59,156 bases of DNA from assembly GCF_014698035.1 (NCBI RefSeq), contig NZ_JACJSF010000046.1:1-59156 (forward strand), given 5' to 3'. Within the stretch, counting starts at the first letter, position 1. Every line of letters begins with the position of its first letter. A program made the position numbers and the translations under genes. Below are positions 35,173-44,118 of this stretch, piece after piece. Source of the stretch: Desmonostoc muscorum FACHB-395. GTDB lineage: Bacteria > Cyanobacteriota > Cyanobacteriia > Cyanobacteriales > Nostocaceae. The notes below the pieces were generated by a model, which was given only the letters and a program-made list of their open reading frames with translations, searched no databases and was not told the origin of the DNA.

Positions 35173-38100
35173 CTATGCTTGAATGATGAAGTCGTAGGCA
35201 GTAAGAGTGGGCGCACCAGTAAGTTGTGCAAATTGACCACCAGTGCCGAAACCAGCAGCGCTACCATTTTGATTGTATAGTAACTGTCCAGTCATAGAGT
35301 CGTAGACAATCACAGCATTGCTAAGTGCCCCTAAACTGGTGATTTGAAAATTACTAGCGTTACTAAAACCCGTTCCTACAACAGAAGTAATGGCACTAAA
35401 GGTGGTCTTAGACAGGACAATTTTGTCACCTTGAGAGCGATTAAAATCAGCAATGGTATCAGTACCTATAGCAGCACTCGTAAAAGCCGCATTACTGTTG
35501 TAGACGAAAGTGTCAGCACCCATACCACCCACAAGAATATCATTGCCTTCTCCACCCACAAGAGTATCATTGCCTTCCCCACCAATAAGAAGATCATTAC
35601 CTTTACCACCAATGAGAAGATCATTGCCAGTACCACCCCGCAGCAGGTCATCACCGCTTTTCCCATCGATGATGTCATTACCCCCTTGACCGTTAATCAC
35701 ATCGTTGGAGTTGTCAAAACCAACGATGTTATTGTTCAAGTCATTGAGGAAAGTAACGGTGTTTTTGTTGAAAATGCTACTTTGAGTGGAGTTGGCATTA
35801 ATTACATCAAAGCTGTCAGAAACACTTACTTGTCCGTCGAATATGATATTACCGACGGCGGATTGTGTTGTCGATGCAGCTAAGTTCTCCAGGTTTTCTA
35901 ACTGAAAGTTTTGCAGAGTGACTTTGGTACTAGCCACATCTTCAAAGGTGACTTCTAAATTATTGCCATTTTGAGTTAATTGCAGATTTCTCGCAGTCAA
36001 GCCAGCCCCAATAAATTGCAAGGTATCTACTTTGGCAATTACCGCAGCCGAAGGATTTGAGCTAGTACCTACACCACCAAAATCGCTGATGATGTCATTG
36101 CCATTGTTTTTTCGGGTAATAAAGATGTCATTGCCAGCAGTGCCATTGATAACTTGAATTTTGGGTTTAACTATGCCATTAATAGCAAAATCAAAAGAGC
36201 TTTCATCACTATCGTTGTTGCTTAAAATCAGAGTGCCACCATAGGTTCCAGGTTTAGTGGTGTTGAGTGCCACTGTGATGGTGGTGGAAGCATTTGCAGC
36301 CACACTTGTTGGCAGAGTTCCTACCAAACTAAATCCGTCGGGAAGTTTGAGATTACTGAGGTTGAGTGCAGCTGTACCTGTGTTCTTAATGGTAAAGGTT
36401 TTGCTGAGAGTATTACCAGTAATGACATCGCCAAAGTTAATCGCAGTAGTGCTGCCATCTGCAATATCAACTGTGCCATTGAGGACTTGAATTTCGGGAG
36501 CCGGAACAGGTTTAACTATGCCATTAATAGCAAAATCAAAAGAGCTTTCATCACTATCGTTGTTGCTTAAAATCAGCGTGCCACCATAGGTTCCAGGTGT
36601 AGTGGTGTTGAGTGCCACCGTAATCGCGGTGGAAGCATTTGCAGCCACACTTGTTGGCAGAGTTCCTACCAAACTAAATCCGTCGGGAAGTTTGAGATTA
36701 CTGAGGTTGAGTGCAGCTGTACCTGTGTTCTTAATGGTAAAGGTTTTGCTGAGAGTATTACCAGTAATGACATCGCCAAAGTTAATCGCAGTAGTGCTGC
36801 CATCTGCAATATCAACTGTGCCATTGAGGACTTGAATTTCGGGAGCCGGAACAGGTTTAACTATGCCATTAATAGCAAAATCAAAAGAGCTTTCATCACT
36901 ATCGTTGTTGCTTAAAATCAGCGTGCCACCATAGGTTCCAGGTGTAGTGGTGTTGAGTGCCACCGTAATCGCGGTGGAAGCATTTGCAGCCACACTTGTT
37001 GGAAGAGTTCCCACCAAACTAAATCCGTCGGGAAGTTTGAGATTACTGAGGTTGAGTGCAGCTGTACCCGTGTTCTTGATGGTAAAGGTTTTGCTGAGAG
37101 TATTACCAGTAATGACATCGCCAAAGTTAATCGCAGTAGTACTACCATCTGCAATATCAACTGTGCCGTTAAGAACTTGAATTTCGGGAGCCGGAACAGG
37201 TTTAACTATGCCATTAATAGCAAAGTCAAAAGAGCTTTCATCACTATCGTTGTTGCTTAAAATCAGAGTGCCACCATAGGTTCCAGGTGTAGTGGTGTTG
37301 AGTGCAACCGTAATCGCGGTGGAAGCATTTGCAGCCACACTTGTTGGCAAAGTTCCCACTAAACTAAATCCGTCGGGAAGTTTGAGATTACTGAGGTTGA
37401 GTGCAGTTGTACCTGTGTTCTTGATGGTAAAGGTTTTGCTGAGAGTATTACCAGTAATGACATCGCCAAAGTTAATAGTCGTAGTACTGCCATCTGCAAT
37501 GTCAACTGTGCCGTTAAGAACTTGAATTTCTGGAGCCGGAGCAGGTTTAACTATGCCACTAATAGCAAAATCAAAAGAGCTTTCATCACTATCGTTGTTG
37601 CTTAAAATCAGAGTGCCACCATAGGTTCCAGGTTTAGTGGTGTTGAGTGCCACCGTAATCGCGGTGGAAGCATTTGCAGCCACACTTGTTGGAAGAGTTC
37701 CTACCAAACTAAATCCGTCGGGAAGTTTGAGATTACTGAGGTTGAGTGCAGCTGTACCTGTGTTCTTGATGGTAAAGGTTTTGCTGAGAGTATTACCAGT
37801 AATGACATCGCCAAAGTTAATAGTCGTAGTACTGCCATCTGCAATGTTAACTGTGCCGTTAAGAACTTGAATTTCTGGAGCCGGAGCAGGTTTAACTATG
37901 CCACTAATAGCAAAATCAAAAGAGCTTTCATCACTATCGTTGTTGCTTAAAATCAGAGTGCCACCATAGGTTCCAGGTTTAGTGGTGTTGAGTGCCACCG
38001 TAATCGCGGTGGAAGCATTTGCAGCCACACTTGTTGGAAGAGTTCCTACCAAACTAAATCCGTCGGGAAGTTTGAGATTACTGAGGTTGAGTGCAGCTGT

Positions 38101-39462
38101 ACCTGTGTTCTTGATGGTAAAGGTTTTGCTGAGAGTATTACCAGTAATGACATCGCCAAAGTTAATAGTCGTAGTACTGCCATCTGCAATGTTAACTGTG
38201 CCGTTAAGAACTTGAATTTCAGGGGTGGCAATGGTGTTGTGGGGGGCTTCGTATGCACCAATATCAATCACTGCCGTGTCATTCCCATCGCCATCTTGAG
38301 GAGTTTTATTAGTTATACTATTGAAAATATTGGAACCAGCATCAATTGCGGGACTACCAGGTTGGAGACTAAAGTTACCATTGGCTGGATTAACAAACAA
38401 CGGGTCTTTGTTTAAAATATTCCCTGAACCTGTAACGTTCAAAACTCCGTTGTAAGCAAGGTTATTGTTGAATGTAAGATTAGTAGACTTATTGCTGACA
38501 ATAAGAGACTCCCCCTTGCTTCCATACAGAATATTGTTATAAACTCGAACATTTTTAGCATAGTTAAGGAAAATTTCTCCGTCTGAAAGTACTTTTGAAT
38601 TTTGGTAAATTGTATTATTAACAATGTCTACAGGGTTTTCTCCTTTTAAAATCTGAATACCTGCCCCGCCATTGTTGTAAGTTAAGTTGTTACTGATTAA
38701 AGCTTTACCAGCGTAAGCAACATCTCCAACATAAGAAGTGTCAAGCATTATTCCATGACCTTCAGTTATTTTTCCTACTACCTTCCAAGGAACTAATGAT
38801 TGATTATCAAAAACAGTATTGCCTTTTATAATTACTTTGTAATCTGTCGTGTTGTTATCGGAATTCCAAAGGTTAAGCATAGTAATACCTTGTGTACCAT
38901 AAGGTGAGTACCATGCATTTCCAGTAACGACATTATTTTCTACTGTAATGTAGTCTGCTTGTGTTGTTGCAATTCCTCCTCCTGGAAACTTGGAAATATT
39001 ATTATTACTAATTGTGATATGACTTGAATGTTGATTTGGATTGTCACTGCTGACGGTAACAAAAATACCATTTCCAGATGTTGCTGGATTATTTAAATTG
39101 TCTTTTTGGTTAAGTGCATCTTCTAATTTAAGATTGTCCCGATTTCCTACCAATGTTAAGCCTTCAATTGCTATGTAGGTTGAGCCTGTAATTGATATAG
39201 CCTGCCAATTTTTTGCGTTTGCTTCTAAAACAGGTGTGTGCCCAGGTAGTGCCTTAAATGTGATCGGTGCATTAGCCGTACCCTGCTTATTTGCAATACT
39301 CAAGATATTGGCGTAAGGCGAGGTGTAAGTACCATTCATCACGTAGACTGTATCACCTGCCTTCACCAAGTCGGCAGCTTTTTGGAGGCTGCGAAATGCA
39401 TCTCCCTGGCTCAAACCATTAGATTTATCATTGCCTGTTCCAGAAACGTAATATGTAGCCAT
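35173..39462 (-). CDS. Secreted beta-helix / repeat / RTX surface protein
   Basis: About 1429 residues from the ATG at 39462, which has a GGAG seven bases upstream; a start 17 codons earlier adds an unlikely lead. Residues about 1-400 form a right-handed parallel beta helix (YYVSGTGNDKSNGLSQGDAF, repeated NNTIYQNS/ITISNNNIS turns) as in pectate lyase-like proteins. Six 115-residue modules of the choice-of-anchor D/HYDIN-like Ig type follow (about 400-1085). The C-terminal part has RTX nonapeptides (GGTGNDLLIGGKGNDLLIGG) and an RTX-type end, so calcium binding and type I secretion are expected. There is no N-terminal signal peptide, as usual for that route. No secretion genes are adjacent. Confidence 0.88.
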   Translation of the reverse strand: MATYYVSGTGNDKSNGLSQGDAFRSLQKAADLVKAGDTVYVMNGTYTSPYANILSIANKQGTANAPITFKALPGHTPVLEANAKNWQAISITGSTYIAIEGLTLVGNRDNLKLEDALNQKDNLNNPATSGNGIFVTVSSDNPNQHSSHITISNNNISKFPGGGIATTQADYITVENNVVTGNAWYSPYGTQGITMLNLWNSDNNTTDYKVIIKGNTVFDNQSLVPWKVVGKITEGHGIMLDTSYVGDVAYAGKALISNNLTYNNGGAGIQILKGENPVDIVNNTIYQNSKVLSDGEIFLNYAKNVRVYNNILYGSKGESLIVSNKSTNLTFNNNLAYNGVLNVTGSGNILNKDPLFVNPANGNFSLQPGSPAIDAGSNIFNSITNKTPQDGDGNDTAVIDIGAYEAPHNTIATPEIQVLNGTVNIADGSTTTINFGDVITGNTLSKTFTIKNTGTAALNLSNLKLPDGFSLVGTLPTSVAANASTAITVALNTTKPGTYGGTLILSNNDSDESSFDFAISGIVKPAPAPEIQVLNGTVNIADGSTTTINFGDVITGNTLSKTFTIKNTGTAALNLSNLKLPDGFSLVGTLPTSVAANASTAITVALNTTKPGTYGGTLILSNNDSDESSFDFAISGIVKPAPAPEIQVLNGTVDIADGSTTTINFGDVITGNTLSKTFTIKNTGTTALNLSNLKLPDGFSLVGTLPTSVAANASTAITVALNTTTPGTYGGTLILSNNDSDESSFDFAINGIVKPVPAPEIQVLNGTVDIADGSTTAINFGDVITGNTLSKTFTIKNTGTAALNLSNLKLPDGFSLVGTLPTSVAANASTAITVALNTTTPGTYGGTLILSNNDSDESSFDFAINGIVKPVPAPEIQVLNGTVDIADGSTTAINFGDVITGNTLSKTFTIKNTGTAALNLSNLKLPDGFSLVGTLPTSVAANASTAITVALNTTTPGTYGGTLILSNNDSDESSFDFAINGIVKPVPAPEIQVLNGTVDIADGSTTAINFGDVITGNTLSKTFTIKNTGTAALNLSNLKLPDGFSLVGTLPTSVAANASTTITVALNTTKPGTYGGTLILSNNDSDESSFDFAINGIVKPKIQVINGTAGNDIFITRKNNGNDIISDFGGVGTSSNPSAAVIAKVDTLQFIGAGLTARNLQLTQNGNNLEVTFEDVASTKVTLQNFQLENLENLAASTTQSAVGNIIFDGQVSVSDSFDVINANSTQSSIFNKNTVTFLNDLNNNIVGFDNSNDVINGQGGNDIIDGKSGDDLLRGGTGNDLLIGGKGNDLLIGGEGNDTLVGGEGNDILVGGMGADTFVYNSNAAFTSAAIGTDTIADFNRSQGDKIVLSKTTFSAITSVVGTGFSNASNFQITSLGALSNAVIVYDSMTGQLLYNQNGSAAGFGTGGQFAQLTGAPTLTAYDFIIQA
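35510..35690 (-). repeat. RTX nonapeptide repeats
   Basis: Tandem GGxGNDxLx units (GQGGNDIIDG, GGTGNDLLIGG, GGEGNDTLVGG, GGMGADTFVYN) coded in the C-terminal part of the secreted protein. They form calcium-binding beta rolls. Confidence 0.85.
36167..38220 (-). repeat. Six near-identical 345-bp coding repeats
   Basis: Six units with a period of exactly 345 bp (115 codons), each starting near EIQVLNGTV and ending near GIVKP(A/V)PAP. Units differ by few bases: for example TGTTAACTGTGCC versus TATCAACTGTGCC, and GGCAGAGTTCC versus GGAAGAGTTCC. The last unit is truncated by a few codons. Such identity implies recent duplication or gene conversion. Confidence 0.93.
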
Positions 39463-40650
39463 CTGTTTACTCCGAATGGGTGTAGGGGGGAATTTGTAGT
39501 ACAATCTCAGCAACTTTATTCAGTTGCTAAGTAGTTATTTAAATGAGTAATCTATCTAGACTTTTCAGGACAGTCACAGTTGTTCGATCGCAACTGGAAA
39601 TCGCGTCGATTATAGAAACGCTGTTGTAAAACTGAAATTTTTTCTGTTAACCGTTAATGGTTAAATCGGGGATGTAGATACCGTTGATTATTAGTGTTTT
39701 ATTAAGAGGAATCGGACGATTAGCACATGAATGCGTGGCACAAAGACTGAGATATTTACTATCTTCTTTGAGCTTGTTATTAGACATTCTGTAACTGCTA
39801 GAGTTGGATTCGGATTGAATCGTATCTTCATCTATAGCAGCTGCGATCGCTGCTCTTTATGAGCTAGCTTTACTTATCTGCTATATTCAATACAACGATC
39901 ATAAATTGGCATAATAATTCCTCTAAACTTTATCCGTTGTCTGAGGTCAGGAGGTTGCTAAATGGGTATGGTAAAATGTACCCCTGGCTGATAACTGGGG
40001 ACTTAAAGTTATAGTGATCAAAGTTGAATTGGTTGAAACTTTAGTGAGTTGAACCCTTAACTTAAGGGGACTAATGTAACAACTGAGCCGAACCTGTTCT
40101 AAGCGGTGTAACTCAATCCTTGTGAACTTGTTTAAACTTAACCTTTACAAATAGTACTTGGTATCAGTAAATGTCCTGAACATAGTAAGTTTTTTTACAA
40201 CAAATTCAAAAAAACTATGGAGATGGAATGGTGAAGTCCTGTTAATTTGCAGTGATATGGGAATGAAAAGTGCTTTGTGCGAGGATATGATGAAGTTTGT
40301 CTAAATATTCGGCAGGCTACGCTTACACCAAAGAACGATTATCTAGTAAATAGGGTAAATCTTTGTTGTTGCGATCGCACATGAGGGAAGAGAGTTTTTC
40401 TAAATCGCCAAAATATTAACTAAACTTGCTTATTATTTATAGCGATGATGCCTTTTCTACCGCCTTCACTGCCCGAATATAGTCCTGATCGCAGTTTCTA
40501 CTGTTGATAAGTCAAATTACTTGGGTACGATTGATTCATAGTTCTCGTAACGCTGTCATACTTTAAGTATTTTTTCTTCTGAGAAGATACCGTTAATGTG
40601 GACTCGTTTACTTTTCGGATAACCCAAAATTCAACATCTCCAAATCGCCC
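39463..40650. other. 1.2-kb intergenic, divergent promoters
   Basis: This gap separates the secreted protein (minus) from rtcA (plus). I find no frame with a family signature; a 64-codon minus-strand frame overlapping the start of rtcA is a chance frame. Several HIP1-like sites are present. The length leaves room for regulation or a small RNA, but none was recognised. Confidence 0.4.
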
Positions 40651-41697
40651 ATGATTGAAATTGACGGTTCCTACGGAGAGGGAGGCGGACAAGTTCTTCG
40701 CACTTCCTTAAGTCTAGCCGCCATTACTGGTGAACCCATAAGGATTTCAGGCATTCGCGCTGGACGCAAAAAGCCAGGATTAGCAGCACAACACTTAACA
40801 GCCGTTCGGGCTGCGGGTAGAATTTGTAATGCCCAACTACGGGGTGATGCTTTGGGTTCAATGTTGCTGGAATTCATTCCAGGTAGTGCTGTGCAAGCTG
40901 GAATTTACACCTTTGATGTGAGTAAAGCACAAGAAGGTGGTTCTGCGGGTGCGATCGCTCTTGTTTTACAGACAATTCTCTTACCTTTAGCACTAGCAAC
41001 GGGTAATTCTCAGGTAACACTAAAGGGTGGAACTCATGTAAACTTTAGCCCGACTGTAACCTACATTGAGCAAGTTTATCTGCCAATACTGCAACGTATG
41101 GGAGTAGAAGCCCAAGTTAAGTTAGGCGCTTGGGGGTGGTTTCCTCAAGGTGGGGGAGAAATAGAGTTGCAGGTGATTGGTGGTACTCAACTCGGCGGGA
41201 TCAACTTGCTGGAAAGGGGAGAGTTACAACAGGTGCGAGGAATAGCAGCAGTAACGGAACTACCTTCTCATATTCCGCAACGGATGGCGAATCGTGCGGA
41301 GAATTTGTTACGGGAAGCGCATTTGAAAGTTCGTGTACAGACTTTACGAGAAAAAGGTGTGGCACCTGGAGCAGGTATTTTTTTAACTGCTGAGTATCAG
41401 AACAGCTTAACTGGCTTTGGTGGATTCGGGCGTTTGCGGTTGTCGGCAGAGACAGTTGCAGAGATTGCTTGTCAGCAACTGCTTGAATTTCATCATACTG
41501 GTGCAGCAGTGGATGAACATTTAGCAGATCAGTTATTATTGCCAGCTACTTTAGCGTCACAAGAAAGTCAGTATCGGGTGGCTGAAGTAAGTAGACATTT
41601 GACTACGAATGCCGCAGTGATTGAACAGTTTGGGCTAGCGCAAATTACGGTAAATGAAGCTGAGAAGATAGTATCTGTAAAGAGTTTGATTAGTTGA
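40651..41697 (+). CDS. rtcA: RNA 3'-terminal phosphate cyclase
   Basis: A 348-residue enzyme that converts RNA 3'-phosphates to 2',3'-cyclic phosphates using ATP. The start MIEIDGSYGEGGGQVLRTSL is the family signature. HVNFSPTVTYIEQVYLP, GWFPQGGGEIELQ and the C-terminal AAVDEHLADQLLLPA with the catalytic histidine are all present. The length is typical. No rtcB or rtcR is adjacent. The long non-coding region upstream and the MITE-rich region downstream isolate it. Confidence 0.95.
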   Translation: MIEIDGSYGEGGGQVLRTSLSLAAITGEPIRISGIRAGRKKPGLAAQHLTAVRAAGRICNAQLRGDALGSMLLEFIPGSAVQAGIYTFDVSKAQEGGSAGAIALVLQTILLPLALATGNSQVTLKGGTHVNFSPTVTYIEQVYLPILQRMGVEAQVKLGAWGWFPQGGGEIELQVIGGTQLGGINLLERGELQQVRGIAAVTELPSHIPQRMANRAENLLREAHLKVRVQTLREKGVAPGAGIFLTAEYQNSLTGFGGFGRLRLSAETVAEIACQQLLEFHHTGAAVDEHLADQLLLPATLASQESQYRVAEVSRHLTTNAAVIEQFGLAQITVNEAEKIVSVKSLIS

Positions 41698-41833
41698 AAC
41701 AAGTGAGATTATTTTAGTAGTACTGGATAATAAAGTACTTTATAGTACTAACTTAAAATCAAAATTAATACTGTTATATCTTATCTTTTCAACTAAAAAC
41801 AGCAACGTTGAGCAGATAACTTTAATAAATATA

Positions 41834-41923
41834 GGACTTACGCAAACAATAGTCAAAACCCTTATTTTCAGGTAGGGACAATTCATGAATTCCCGTTAAC
41901 GTATGTAGTTTTACGTAAGTCCT
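41834..41923. mobile_element. MITE-like element, 90 bp, TA flanks
   Basis: The ends GGACTTACGCAAA and TTTTACGTAAGTCC are inverted repeats with one mismatch, and TA lies directly outside each end. Its left end matches the right end of the 42310-42465 element in reverse orientation. No coding capacity. The TA flanks suggest mobilisation by a Tc1/mariner-IS630 type transposase elsewhere. Confidence 0.72.
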
Positions 41924-42191
41924 AAAATATTAAAAACTACTTTTAAAAAATCGTAAATGTAATCAAATTTGCAATAAATAATAATAAAGTTAATAATTTC
42001 AATGATTTTTACATTACTTAACTTACTTTCATTTATTCTCACCTACTTACTTTATGTAGAAAGTTGCATTTGTTGCAATAATAAGCAACTGACCAATTTA
42101 CAAGGTGACTGCAAGTTTCGTTGAAACTAAGTTCAGTCGTTCCTAATACTTATTACTTACCTAACATAATCGGAAGAGTGGTATCACAAAG

Positions 42192-42287
42192 ATGAGAAGG
42201 CGTTTTACACTACCTGCTTTTGGCCCATTCTTCACCCCTGAAGAGGAAGAGTTTGCCCGAACTGGTATTTTCACAGAAACGGCTTAA
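42192..42287 (+). CDS. Possible 31-residue peptide
   Basis: An ATG-started frame encoding MRRRFTLPAFGPFFTPEEEE plus eleven residues ending in FTETA. The composition (basic head, Pro/Phe centre, acidic run) is unlike random AT-rich sequence here. The possible ribosome-binding site GGAAGAG lies too far upstream (about 14 bases) to be convincing. I do not recognise it. It could be a chance frame, a peptide precursor or a relic. Confidence 0.3.
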   Translation: MRRRFTLPAFGPFFTPEEEEFARTGIFTETA

Positions 42288-42309
42288 ACATTAATACAGT
42301 AATACATTA

Positions 42310-42465
42310 GGACTTACGCAAAACTACAGCCGTTAGGGGCAATTCATATAGACGCAAAGCGGTGGACGGGTTCGACATCAAGGAACTGGCGATCGCGTAC
42401 CCTGCGCGTAGGGCTTGTTGCCCCTAAAATAAAATTAGGGTTTCGGCTATTGTTTGCGTAAGTCC
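42310..42465. mobile_element. MITE-like element, 156 bp, TA flanks
   Basis: The ends GGACTTACGCAAAACTAC and CTATTGTTTGCGTAAGTCC are inverted repeats, again with TA on both sides. The interior contains a GC-rich dispersed palindrome (CCTGCGCGTAGGGCTTG) near 42400. It belongs to the same family as the element at 41834, in the opposite orientation. Confidence 0.75.
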
Positions 42466-42507
42466 TAATCCAGTTCAATTAAAAAATTTGCATAATCGAT
42501 AATTTGG

Positions 42508-42538
42508 TGTAGAGACGTTATGTTACAACATCTCTACA
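42508..42538. repeat. TGTAGAGA inverted repeat
   Basis: TGTAGAGA at 42508-42515 and TCTCTACA at 42531-42538 form a hairpin with partly paired interior. The motif GTAGAGACG recurs near 21955 and 55328. Confidence 0.55.
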
Positions 42539-42629
42539 GCTCCCTAAATTTACATCTCTCCCAGAATGATGATTGAGAGGGTACAGAAACCTGGTAGATT
42601 TAGCTATCAGCGAGTAAAAACTGGTGAAG

Positions 42630-43784
42630 ATGAAAGTCCTGGTTATTGGTGGTGATGGATATTGCGGTTGGGCAACTGCTCTTTACCTTTCCAATCGAGG
42701 TTATGAAGTTGGAATTTTAGATAGTTTGGTGCGGCGGCACTGGGATAATGAACTAGGTGTCGAAACTCTCACTCCGATCGCACTAATTCAACAACGTCTC
42801 CAGCGCTGGCAAGATTTGACAGGTAAATCTATCGACTTGTTCATCGGCGATATTACAAATTACGAATTTCTTAGCAAAACCTTACATCAATTTCAGCCAA
42901 ATGCCCTAGTGCATTTTGGTGAACAGCGTTCGGCCCCATTTTCCATGATTGACCGAGAACACGCAGTTCTCACCCAGGTCAATAATGTAGTTGGTACGTT
43001 GAACTTGTTGTACGCCATGCGGGAAGATTTCCCCGACTGTCATTTGGTGAAGCTGGGAACGATGGGTGAATACGGTACACCCAACATCGACATCGAAGAA
43101 GGGTATATCACCATTGAACACAATGGACGCAAGGATACCTTACCTTATCCCAAGCAGCCTGGTTCGATGTACCATTTAAGCAAAGTTCATGATAGTCATA
43201 ATATCCACTTTGCTTGCCGGATTTGGGGATTGCGAGCAACTGATTTAAATCAGGGTGTAGTTTATGGTGTCTTAACCGAAGAAACGGGGATGGACGAACT
43301 ATTGATTAATCGGCTGGATTACGATGGTGTGTTTGGTACAGCACTAAACCGCTTTTGTATTCAAGCAGCAATTGGACATCCCTTAACTGTCTACGGTAAA
43401 GGTGGACAAACTCGTGGGTTTTTGGATATTCGGGATACAGTACGATGTGTGGAATTAGCGATCGCTAACCCTGCACAACCTGGTGAATTCCGCGTATTTA
43501 ACCAATTTACCGAACAATTCAGCGTCGGTGACTTGGCATTGATGGTGAAAAATGCTGGTAACGCTATGGGATTGAAGGTAGAAATCAATCACTTAGATAA
43601 CCCCAGAGTTGAGAAAGAAGAACATTACTTCAACGCTAAAAACACTAAATTGCTTGATTTAGGTTTACAGCCTCACTTGCTCTCTGATTCTCTACTCGAT
43701 TCTCTGTTAAACTTTGCTATTAAGTATCAGAAACGAGTCGATCACAAGCAAATTATGCCCAAAGTCTCTTGGCACAGAAATTAG
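42630..43784 (+). CDS. sqdB: UDP-sulfoquinovose synthase
   Basis: A 384-residue short-chain dehydrogenase-type enzyme that makes UDP-sulfoquinovose from UDP-glucose and sulfite. The start MKVLVIGGDGYCGWATALYL is the NAD-binding signature of SqdB; a GTG two codons upstream is possible. HFGEQRSAPFSMIDREHA, KLGTMGEYGTPNIDIEEGY and PKQPGSMYHLSKVHD (catalytic YxxxK) are all intact. It supplies the head group for sulfolipid of the thylakoid membrane. sqdX follows 334 bp downstream on the same strand, the usual cyanobacterial pairing. Confidence 0.97.
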   Translation: MKVLVIGGDGYCGWATALYLSNRGYEVGILDSLVRRHWDNELGVETLTPIALIQQRLQRWQDLTGKSIDLFIGDITNYEFLSKTLHQFQPNALVHFGEQRSAPFSMIDREHAVLTQVNNVVGTLNLLYAMREDFPDCHLVKLGTMGEYGTPNIDIEEGYITIEHNGRKDTLPYPKQPGSMYHLSKVHDSHNIHFACRIWGLRATDLNQGVVYGVLTEETGMDELLINRLDYDGVFGTALNRFCIQAAIGHPLTVYGKGGQTRGFLDIRDTVRCVELAIANPAQPGEFRVFNQFTEQFSVGDLALMVKNAGNAMGLKVEINHLDNPRVEKEEHYFNAKNTKLLDLGLQPHLLSDSLLDSLLNFAIKYQKRVDHKQIMPKVSWHRN

Positions 43785-44118
43785 GTAAACCCCAGTAAAT
43801 CGTGGGTCTAAAATTGGTCGTTATATCTTAGCACAATATGACGACCAATCAATTATTATTTATCAGGCGCATCATCCAGCTATTAAGCTGTTCTATATTT
43901 AAATTGCATAAACTGGGCGCTTATGTTGCCCACGCCACAAGAGTTATGTTTAATTCGATTATGCGAATTAGATTCTTTATAGCTTACTAAATTTTCCGTT
44001 TAGCACAGTTATTATGACTGTGCAAAATTGATTGCAGCACACGAGACAGTTTATTCTGTGTTTAATCGCAAAATGCACTCTGAAGCTGAGATTATCTGCC
44101 TGTACTGAATAGTTTTTT
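43785..44118. other. sqdB-sqdX spacer
   Basis: AT-rich spacer with no coding frame of note. It is long for an operon, so sqdX may have its own promoter here. I see no terminator-like hairpin with a T run. Confidence 0.4.

Larger units (their letters stand above)
41698..42623. other. Intergenic rich in mobile repeats
   Basis: This 0.9-kb gap holds two related MITE-like elements (41834-41923 and 42310-42465), a short open frame (42192-42287) between them, and a TGTAGAGA/TCTCTACA hairpin at 42508-42538. The remainder is AT-rich. Confidence 0.55.

Noticed and set aside
36257..38215. Six 77-codon plus-strand frames at 345-bp spacing
   Set aside because: They are the antisense of the repeated modules in the secreted protein; the same frame is copied with each repeat and has no ribosome-binding site.
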